A stretch of DNA of 64,000 bases, from the NCBI GenBank assembly GCA_900074745.1, contig LT598464.1:745467-809466 (forward strand). Direction: 5' to 3'. Shown one piece after another: positions 57,353 to 64,000 of the stretch; the stretch's first letter is position 1, and each line of letters begins with the position of its first letter. Both the position numbers and the translations under genes were made by a program. Origin of the DNA: Lachancea mirantina (Eukaryota; Ascomycota; Saccharomycetes; Saccharomycetales; Saccharomycetaceae). Below the pieces are notes generated by a model. The model saw nothing but the letters and a program-made list of their open reading frames with translations, did no database searches and was not told the DNA's origin.

Positions 57353-58900
57353 CTACAGTGAGTATCTGAAAGCGGGGTTCTGCTTATCAGTCAAATCAGC
57401 AAATTCCAGATACTCTGGTTCTTGATAATCGGAGCCTTGTGCGGCTTTCATGTCATCGCGAATCTTATTGTCCCTCTTGTTTAGCCAGTGCATCAAAGCA
57501 ACGCAGACGTCTGCTGCGCAGAATGAGATAAGCATAGCTATCTTTGCACCGGCATAGTTGGGAGCCTGATTAGCGCGAAAGCTTTGGGGCCCAATTATAT
57601 TACCTACGCAGTAGCCGACAAGGAAAACTGCATTTACCGTGACTTTCTTTGTGTAACCGGCAGTGTTTGACGATATGCAGGATACCATACCCGACACAAC
57701 GGCGGTCGCAGCATAGAATGAAAGGTAACCAGCTAACTTTGATCCTTTGTGGGAAGTAAAATTCAGGAGACACATCCCGACTATAACCAAAGAGTTTATG
57801 GCCAGGCAAATTAGCAAGCGATCTCCCTTAAAAAACTTGACGCTGATGAGCGCTACGACGAAGGGAATAACAATATCAATACCACCACCTGGCATATTCA
57901 TTAAAAGAGACTCTTTCGTGGAGAAACCAAAATCTTTGTGGAGTAATATTGAACCAAAATTGGTGAAACCTCCATTTGGAATTGCGTACGCCATCCCGTA
58001 AATGAACAAGATCAAAGTTCTCGGGTCTTTAAAAGCTTCGATCAGCTGAACTTTCTTGAAGTGCTGATTTCCAAACCCTTGCTGGTTAGATCTGATTCTC
58101 TCCACGCAGTATTTTCTTTCAGTCTCATTCAAAAACCATGCCTTGACTGGGATGTCGGGTATGTGAACGATAGAGATAATGCCAAGCGCAATCGTGATGA
58201 CACCTGTAATAATGTAAAGAAGTCTCCAGGATGATATAGGGTACTCATGCGAAGCAAGCCCGTAAGCAATTCCCGCTCCTAAAATAGTTCCAAAACCTTG
58301 AAATCCGAACCAAATGCAGGACCGCATGAACTGTTCACTCTTCTTATACCATTGTGCTGTTAGAAGGATGTATGCCGGATTCATGAACCCTTCAAAAACA
58401 CCTAGTAAAACACGGCATACAAGGAAGGGGGCAGATGAATAGCATGCCGCATGGCACATAAGAATGATGCCCCACAAGATTACCGCGATGCCAAGTGTTT
58501 TTGATAACGGAAACCTTTGGAGTAACAGATTTGCTGGAAACGAAAACACCAGATAGCCAAAGTAGAAAGAACTTCCCACCCAAGAGTATGTCTGACTTTT
58601 CATATCGAGGTCCTTAGTGAGGCCCATAATAGAAGCATAGGAGTTTGTCGTTTTGTCCATGAGTTGACATGACATCAAGCATACGACGATTGGGAGGATA
58701 CACCAGTCTATCTTGCGAAGCAGTTTCCGCTCATATACTGGGTCTAAATCCAAGCCTTGCGCGTCTAGCGCATAGTACATAGCCTGATCCACATCTCCCT
58801 TATTAATTGTGATGACCTCTCCCTCAATGGAGGGTATTGAAACAACAGCTGGGCTAGGCACCCTCTTCAACGAGTTGTCAGCACTCTTTTCTTGGCTCAT
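57353..58900 (-). CDS. ACS-family permease (Dal5/allantoate-permease type)
   Basis: An intact 515-residue MFS transporter of the anion:cation symporter family. A hydrophilic N-terminus of about 65 residues precedes RKIDWCILPIVVCLMSCQLM and DKTTNSYASIMGL, the segment-1 signature. Segment 4 carries VLLGVFEGFMNPAYILLTAQ then WYKKSEQ, and late segments read SNTAGYTKKVTVNAVFLVGY and CVGNIIGPQSFRANQAPNYA, typical of Dal5-like permeases. It ends with the family tail FADLTDKQNPAFRYSL. Known relatives import allantoate, ureidosuccinate, dipeptides, nicotinate or vitamins. Between an FAD amine oxidase and a zinc-cluster regulator on the same strand, it is the likely uptake step of the cluster. Similar to the frameshifted gene at 21473. 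Confidence 0.92.
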   Translation of the reverse strand: MSQEKSADNSLKRVPSPAVVSIPSIEGEVITINKGDVDQAMYYALDAQGLDLDPVYERKLLRKIDWCILPIVVCLMSCQLMDKTTNSYASIMGLTKDLDMKSQTYSWVGSSFYFGYLVFSFPANLLLQRFPLSKTLGIAVILWGIILMCHAACYSSAPFLVCRVLLGVFEGFMNPAYILLTAQWYKKSEQFMRSCIWFGFQGFGTILGAGIAYGLASHEYPISSWRLLYIITGVITIALGIISIVHIPDIPVKAWFLNETERKYCVERIRSNQQGFGNQHFKKVQLIEAFKDPRTLILFIYGMAYAIPNGGFTNFGSILLHKDFGFSTKESLLMNMPGGGIDIVIPFVVALISVKFFKGDRLLICLAINSLVIVGMCLLNFTSHKGSKLAGYLSFYAATAVVSGMVSCISSNTAGYTKKVTVNAVFLVGYCVGNIIGPQSFRANQAPNYAGAKIAMLISFCAADVCVALMHWLNKRDNKIRDDMKAAQGSDYQEPEYLEFADLTDKQNPAFRYSL

Positions 58901-59580
58901 TTCTAAGTCGATCAGCCGAGTATGACAATATCTGTCAAGTACGACAATAATTTCGAAGTGCCATTTCAGCGAAAACTTGCCCCTGTTATAAATCCTTTTT
59001 TCATGAGATTTATTTGACCTCTATCAAGACTGCATCGACTTGATCAGTTTTCGCACTAGATGTTGATATCGTCAAAATCTTTTTCTATCAGCCTGAAAAT
59101 ATATTTTTCGGAAGTTTACGACACTCACTGATTGTGAGGAAAGCGACAGCAAGAGCGGCGCCCCTCATGCGACCAAACAGACATCTTCAAACTATCGGGA
59201 GTACGCGATACACAGAGCGTGAAGATCAAGATAAGCTCAGATCTCAAAGGCTTTGAAGAATCTTTTGAGATGTGGATCAATTTTCTGAACAACAATGAAG
59301 CTAGCTATAGACACTGATGAGTTTCTAATAGACCGAAAGACGGCACGAACGGGCATGAATAGTGTTCAAAATTATCAAAAATATAGAGGCCAGCTTCACT
59401 AAGGAGATTACATTAAATAATATCCGCTAGTTTCCAAACGCACTTCATCAACGGCATACTTTACGATGCTGATAATGCTGGCAGTGTGATTTGATTTGAC
59501 TTGTATTTCAATAATGTTACATACGACGTTTGATCACACAATAGATATTAATAATGTAGATTTGATTGATGCCAAGTTTG
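58901..59580. other. intergenic, 680 bp
   Basis: Promoter of the permease and 3' end of the regulator. AT-rich, no feature that I can support and no E-box module. Confidence 0.4.
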
Positions 59581-61854
59581 TTAAATTTCAAAAGCTGTCT
59601 CTAAATCATAAAACATGTCCTTGACAAAGTTGTCTTCGGTATTGCTAATGAAGTCCCAGACAGCCTCTCCGTCGTAAGAGCGATCGACAATGCCCGCGAT
59701 AGCCATGGAGACCATTTCCGGGGACGAGCCAGCTGAAGAATTCTGCGGATTTGCAAAAGAAAGGCCGTCCGTCAATCCCTGGTTCTGGCGACGACACGTC
59801 TGATTTATATCAATCTCGTAGCTGATTTTTGTTTGATCAGAATTCAGGCTCACTCCAGTTTCTAGGGCGGAGCCGCACGTCTGGCTTTGAGACGACAGCT
59901 CATCAGACGTGACGTGTGACTCATCGCCGTTGGTTTTCTCTATGTGTGAGAGAACGGCTTTTGACATGCGTTCAAATGAATCCCGAAATATTTGAGCTTC
60001 ACTCCAGCGCTCCGCCAAGACATATAGAATGTTGGAACATGCAGAAATTGTGTCATATATGATGCTTCCCCGAGCCCATTTCAATAAGTTCAAGGAGGAG
60101 GAAGAATTTAGCCACATGCAATAAAGGAACGATAGCCCCGATACAAAGACGCATTGTATGGCGAGCCAGGTATAGCTCATTTTTTGCTTGCTATGCAGCT
60201 GTTTATAGTTTAAGCATATAGCCGACGCGGATTGAGCGAAAATGCCAAACCATTTTGCTGTGATTGGTGGCATCTTTTCCTTTAATTCTGCCACTTCCAA
60301 GACCACGGGTCTCAGGAGAAGCAAAATTGAGTTGTGATAGGAAATCGTGCACCAATTTTCGGTTTCCCAAGTACTTTTAGCTCGTTTCTTATGGGGGAAG
60401 GTAGACTTCCATTCATTAAGTTCTAACAAAATCTCATGCCGCGTAGCATTAGTATCCTCCAGGCTGGCAGCATAAGGCCGTGGTTTGTAAACAAACGAGC
60501 AAATGGTGGACTGAAGCATTCGTAGTTTGAACACATGAGCTGCAACCTCGTATTCACTTGACTGCGGAATGGGAACGTCAATATCCGCATCGGATATTCC
60601 AAAAGGTCGGCCTAAAATCAACCCATTGATCCGCTCCATGCTGTATGCGCACCAGAAAATACGGCACTTCAGGTCCTGTTCCGGCCAATCGTTCTTTGAA
60701 AAGTCGCTTTTATTTCTGACGTATGGTTTGCGATGCAGCCCTAATGCCACTGAAGTTCTAACAGCCAGACCCGTGGTTTGCCAGATGGAACTGCCGTATG
60801 GCATTTTTTGAGAGAAGACACTTAGCAGAAGGTACGCCTGGACAGCACGAACCGTAGTTTCCTTGACAATCGATCCTATGTGATCAAAAGCTTTATCGTA
60901 AAAAGCCTTGGTATGATTATCCGAGAAAGTGCTAGAAGAATGGTCTAAGAGCTGACTGCCAATCGCAAAGATCATATAAACAAAGAAAAGCGGTTCGTCC
61001 TCTTCCGAATCATCTTTCATAACATTCTTGAAGCAGCTTGTTACCCATTGCCAGTCCAAAAAAGGATATTGAAATTGAACGCCGTAACGATAAGCCTTCA
61101 AAAGATAGCGACCATCTTCAAAACTAGGTTTTTGAAAAACAGCTTCAACCATTTTGGGCGTACGATTCAACGACAACCCATCGGCTTCAGGATAAATACT
61201 CGAGTCGTGGGGTGTCTTCTGTTGTCCATAGCATCTTATTGTACTATGTATAGCCCTGGCTATCGAAAAAGCGCTACTTGCGCCAATGTATCTAGGCTCT
61301 CCAGCAGCAGTTAGGGTAATGTAGCCAACTTCCAATGGGAGTCCTTTGTCCCTATCTGCTCCGAAATGCTTCTGGTCTTCAATTCGATCTGCAATTCGAT
61401 TACTCTCCGACAACCCGTCGATGCTTTCTTGGGACTTTGAGAGTGTTTCAATTAATTTACTGGCACCTCCCAGCTCTTTCTCTAATAACTCTATTTTGGT
61501 CTCCAGAACATCTAGATAGTTTCTTGGAATTTCTCTCCCTGTTGGGATGTCAATCACAGTGCACTGAATGTTATTCTGCTTGCATCCGCCGCATGTAGGA
61601 AAGCCGCCGTCGCATTTCTTTCGTCGCTTTTTGCAGAAGCAACATGCGGCCATTTGATGCTTACTACTTGCTCGGGTTTTCAAACCCTTGTTGATGGTCG
61701 CTTTGAGTTTCAATTTGTTTCCAGAGTCGGAATTTACCGCTAGATTGGAAAAGGACCGCGACGTCTTCAGCCGCGCAGTTTCTTCTTGATACGGGTTTCT
61801 TGAAGATACGTCCGTGTGTTGGTCGCTCAAATTGACATTGGTACTAGACTCCAT
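59581..61854 (-). CDS. Zn(II)2Cys6 transcription factor
   Basis: A 757-residue zinc-cluster regulator. The cluster uses Cys71, 74, 81, 88, 91 and 98 (CCFCKKRRKKCDGGFPTCGG then CKQNNIQC), preceded by a basic, Ser-rich stretch and followed by a linker and coiled coil at about 112-128 (LDVLETKIELLEKELG). The fungal regulatory domain lies in the middle (SIWQTTGLAVRTSVALGLHR; FWCAYSMERINGLILGRPFG). The acidic C-terminus (WDFISNTEDNFVKDMFYDLE) could activate transcription. It sits between the permease (same strand) and the divergent racemase gene, the classic place for a pathway-specific activator, so these neighbours are the likely targets (inference). Confidence 0.93.
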   Translation of the reverse strand: MESSTNVNLSDQHTDVSSRNPYQEETARLKTSRSFSNLAVNSDSGNKLKLKATINKGLKTRASSKHQMAACCFCKKRRKKCDGGFPTCGGCKQNNIQCTVIDIPTGREIPRNYLDVLETKIELLEKELGGASKLIETLSKSQESIDGLSESNRIADRIEDQKHFGADRDKGLPLEVGYITLTAAGEPRYIGASSAFSIARAIHSTIRCYGQQKTPHDSSIYPEADGLSLNRTPKMVEAVFQKPSFEDGRYLLKAYRYGVQFQYPFLDWQWVTSCFKNVMKDDSEEDEPLFFVYMIFAIGSQLLDHSSSTFSDNHTKAFYDKAFDHIGSIVKETTVRAVQAYLLLSVFSQKMPYGSSIWQTTGLAVRTSVALGLHRKPYVRNKSDFSKNDWPEQDLKCRIFWCAYSMERINGLILGRPFGISDADIDVPIPQSSEYEVAAHVFKLRMLQSTICSFVYKPRPYAASLEDTNATRHEILLELNEWKSTFPHKKRAKSTWETENWCTISYHNSILLLLRPVVLEVAELKEKMPPITAKWFGIFAQSASAICLNYKQLHSKQKMSYTWLAIQCVFVSGLSFLYCMWLNSSSSLNLLKWARGSIIYDTISACSNILYVLAERWSEAQIFRDSFERMSKAVLSHIEKTNGDESHVTSDELSSQSQTCGSALETGVSLNSDQTKISYEIDINQTCRRQNQGLTDGLSFANPQNSSAGSSPEMVSMAIAGIVDRSYDGEAVWDFISNTEDNFVKDMFYDLETAFEI

Positions 61855-62197
61855 TCGAGCGCACGTTGCTATGCTGGAGAATTTGATGAGCGATGTGTAG
61901 TCCTGAGGGAATCCAGGACTCGTCGCTTTTCAGCGCTGATTCACACCTCACTCTGCATTTAATTTAAATTGTTTCGTATCTTTCCACATTTTCGAGATAA
62001 GATAGCTGCGATAAGAGTTGATTTTCCTTGCTGTTTGCAAGTCATTAGAAACGTTACACACTAGGATCTATTCTCCATGGTCTTGGATACCTCATTTGAA
62101 TAATGCGACACTTTTAAGATGCCGCTACTTAAAGCTGCACTAAATTCAAACCAAATTTCAAGATTTAGGTTTCCTCTGAACACTAACTGATTGAAAA
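61855..62197. promoter_or_regulatory. divergent promoter of regulator and racemase
   Basis: 343 bp between the two starts. Good place to look for CGG-type zinc-cluster sites; by eye I see no clear inverted or everted CGG pair. Confidence 0.4.
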
Positions 62198-62995
62198 ATG
62201 TCTTTTTATCCTTCAACAGAAAACTTGCCTCCATTAGGCGCATTGTGCTTGGATTATACGGAGGATATACACAGACCTCCGGGAGATCCTTTGAATGGCC
62301 TGTCGTTTAAGTTTCCTCTTTTACATGAAAAAGTTGAACAAGCATCATTGTGGAATGTCGTGAGTGCTGAAGCGTTCTCAGAAGAATTCTTAGAGCGGTT
62401 TGCGGAAGCCTGTTTGAAACTTTCACGACGTGGGGCGGTGGGGATCATTACCTCTTGTGGCTTTTTAGCCCAAGTACAACAGAGACTCGCTTCGAAAGTC
62501 CCGATTCCTATTGCTACGAGTAGTCTACTTCAAATTCCTCCTCTCCTAGCAATGAGACCCCAGAACGAGCATCTAGGCGTTATTACTTTTGATAGTGCAA
62601 CACTGGGTGATGTGCATTTCAAAGGCGTGGGAATTGAAGACAGTATGCGTAGTAGGTTAACAGTGATCGGCTGTCCCGCGAATGGTTGTCTTAGGGGCAT
62701 CATTCGAGATGGAGCGCCTTACATTCATGAAGAGCTAGAGGCAGAGCTCATCGATTGCGCCTTAAAGCTCTTGGAAAAGGATCAACAAATCACCGCATTT
62801 GTTCTGGAATGTACTCAAATGCCTCCGTTTTCGACAGCCATTGGTAAAGCAACTGGCCTTCCCGTGTATGATGTCGTAACCCTAATCGATTGGTTTTACA
62901 GTGGTCTGCAGCCGAGAACTTTTCCAATGGATGCCCACAAGTCTGCAGGATTAAAAAGAAGGGAAAGAAGTGACAAAGAACTGAGGAGGCAGTAA
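62198..62995 (+). CDS. Asp/Glu/hydantoin racemase superfamily protein
   Basis: A 265-residue protein of the cofactor-independent racemase superfamily. The two catalytic-type cysteines are present: Cys87 in GIITSCGFLAQ and Cys205 in FVLECTQMPPF, each in the expected context after a beta strand. It has the superfamily's LGVITFDSATLG second-half strand. Members racemise Asp, Glu or hydantoins, or decarboxylate malonates; the long N-terminal part with YTEDIHRPPGDPLNG is like a fungal/bacterial group of unknown substrate. The C-terminus is basic (GLKRRERSDKELRRQ). Divergent from the regulator gene, with which it probably shares control. Intact, cytosolic. Confidence 0.88.
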   Translation: MSFYPSTENLPPLGALCLDYTEDIHRPPGDPLNGLSFKFPLLHEKVEQASLWNVVSAEAFSEEFLERFAEACLKLSRRGAVGIITSCGFLAQVQQRLASKVPIPIATSSLLQIPPLLAMRPQNEHLGVITFDSATLGDVHFKGVGIEDSMRSRLTVIGCPANGCLRGIIRDGAPYIHEELEAELIDCALKLLEKDQQITAFVLECTQMPPFSTAIGKATGLPVYDVVTLIDWFYSGLQPRTFPMDAHKSAGLKRRERSDKELRRQ

Positions 62996-63488
62996 AGAAA
63001 CAGTCTTGAGATTTGATAATCAGACCTTCCAAAAGATGCACAGACTTGTTTTAAGGACACTTGAACCAAAAGGCAAGCTGGTATTACGGTTATATGAGAG
63101 TTTTAGGGCAGTGGGCAGTCAGTAATCGAAAACTTGTTAAGTTTATATTTGAAGTGTTAGAATAATTGAACTGCTATTACACAACTAGAAATTACAGTTG
63201 TAGCTAGCCCGCGTGTAAAAGGGTCCATGGCAATTCTCGTAGGTACTTAGACCAGGGGATTAGATCGATCTGTCAATTTGTTCGCTACTTAGATTATTCT
63301 CATCATAGCCACGTGATGTAATCCAAGCGCCTTCGTCGCACGAGCATCTCGATAGTAGCGCAATTTGACGACCTTTTCTTTTGGAAACATTTTCTCCAAA
63401 CAGCAATGCTCGCGATGAAGCTTCATTCAAAAAGGCTAATTACCTCCTGACTGTGCACTTCCATTTTAGCGCGCTATTACAGTTCAAG
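62996..63488. other. intergenic, 493 bp
   Basis: 3' flank of the racemase gene. Contains an E-box module at 63285-63315 followed by GCGCAATTTGACGACC, which also resembles the LTR core, so a very old LTR probably lies here. Confidence 0.4.
63285..63315 (-). repeat. E-box module copy
   Basis: Minus strand: CACGTGGCTATGATGAGAAT followed by AATCTAAGTAG; the core is TGA-GAATAA with one base missing. Confidence 0.45.
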
Positions 63489-64000
63489 TGTTGAGGTTTG
63501 TGATTGTCGGTGGTTGATAGATTTCTGAAGTGCGCATTTAATTCGTTCATAGTTGATCTAAATAATTGATGAGGTTTTTCCTTGTCGGAGGTTGATAGGT
63601 TTCCAAATTGTTCATTCAATTCGTTCATAATTGATCTAAATAATAAAGCGGATTAGGAATTGAGTACTTATATCTCTCCGTGGCTATCTTACAACCACGA
63701 CCACTTACAATCCTGTTCATATCAGCTCCTTTTATACAATTTCTGTAACATTGATCCAAATTTGGAATGCGTTACTTTCTTCAAACTAGACGGTGAATTC
63801 TCATCATACGTCATTCATCATACCACATATGATCTGATTACAATGTTCTGATGATTCTAGAACTTTCAATGGACCTGTTTTAGCTTCCAGCTCTTTCGCG
63901 GAATGCCAATCCTTTGTCCAATCCTCTAATTTTATTCTGTCATATCGATCACGTGATGATGCAATTGGACGATATCATCTTCTCGCCAGCTCCTTCCAAC
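63489..64000 (-). mobile_element. LTR-like element, copy C, nearly complete
   Basis: Begins TGTTGAGGTTTGTGATTGTC and runs to the window edge at CAGCTCCTTCCAAC, one base short of the expected CAACA end, so about 513 bp. It contains all segments found separately in copies A and B: GAGTACTTATATCTCTCCG, TTTTATACAATTTCTG, TTCTCATCATACGTCATTCA, TTTTAGCTTCCAGCTCTTTC, and the E-box module. The minus strand has TATAAAAGGAG, a good promoter TATA. Near its left end a 78-bp unit is duplicated in tandem (63493-63570 and 63571-63648). It is the reference copy of this family in the window. Confidence 0.82.
63493..63648. repeat. 78-bp tandem duplication inside LTR copy C
   Basis: Unit 1 GAGGTTTGTGATTGTCGGTG... 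and unit 2 GAGGTTTTTCCTTGTCGGAG... both continue GTTGATAG(A/G)TTTC and ATTCGTTCATA(G/A)TTGATC then TAAATAAT. The units differ at several bases, so the duplication is old or was made from diverged copies. Copies A and B have a single unit. Confidence 0.75.

Noticed and set aside
1-64000. CRISPR arrays, bacterial operons, riboswitches
   Set aside because: None seen; gene structure, TATA boxes, tRNA and protein families are those of a budding yeast.

Overview
The window is nuclear DNA of a budding yeast of the Saccharomycetaceae, most likely a lineage that did not go through the whole-genome duplication, such as Lachancea or a relative. This rests on close homologs of S. cerevisiae HSP31, YIM1, GRE2 and RDS1-type genes, a fungal Gly(UCC) tRNA, a hAT transposase fragment of the kind known in Lachancea and Kluyveromyces, intronless genes and canonical TATA boxes 70-100 bp before many starts. 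The genus is inference. Gene content and density look subtelomeric: about 20 genes in 64 kb, many transporters and oxidoreductases, relics, solo LTR-like repeats and long gene-poor stretches. A 379-base run of N (25136-25514) shows that this is a draft assembly.

Layout. 0-5 kb: hAT transposase fragment, a short-chain dehydrogenase and a monocarboxylate-type transporter. 6-9 kb: two tandem secreted Rds1/ferritin-like genes on either side of a tRNA-Gly. 10-13 kb: a tandem duplication of an NmrA-like gene, the first copy dead and the second intact. 13-19.4 kb: nitronate monooxygenase, a GPI-anchored wall protein and HSP31. 21-30 kb: two allantoate/nicotinate-family permeases, each broken by one missing base, and YIM1. 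33.5-36.6 kb: a zinc-cluster regulator facing a nitrilase. 37-40.7 kb: a gag remnant, a solo LTR, a dead copy of the CDP-diacylglycerol synthase gene CDS1 and a seven-span membrane protein. 42-51.7 kb: a GRE2-like reductase, an alpha/beta hydrolase with PDRE-like sites upstream, a broken lactonase-like gene, the C-terminal remnant of an ENA sodium ATPase and an MFS transporter. 52-63 kb: a cluster of DHA1 exporter, ketopantoate-reductase-like enzyme, FAD amine oxidase, ACS permease, zinc-cluster regulator and Asp/Glu/hydantoin racemase. The window ends in a nearly complete LTR.

How it may work together. The 52-63 kb block has the parts of a catabolic cluster for an amino-acid-like or ureide-like compound: uptake, racemisation, oxidation and local regulation. 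The nitrilase with its regulator may be a second small unit. Both are inferences from gene order.

The most unusual structural signal is a dispersed module of about 35 bp, CACGTGRYY-N4-TGACARAATAA, at about 13 intergenic places in both orientations. Three of these lie inside recognisable LTR-like elements with TGTTG...CAACA ends. Most of the others appear to be older copies in which only this core is still readable. Two truncated genes (CDS1, ENA) end next to such elements, which suggests LTR-linked rearrangement.
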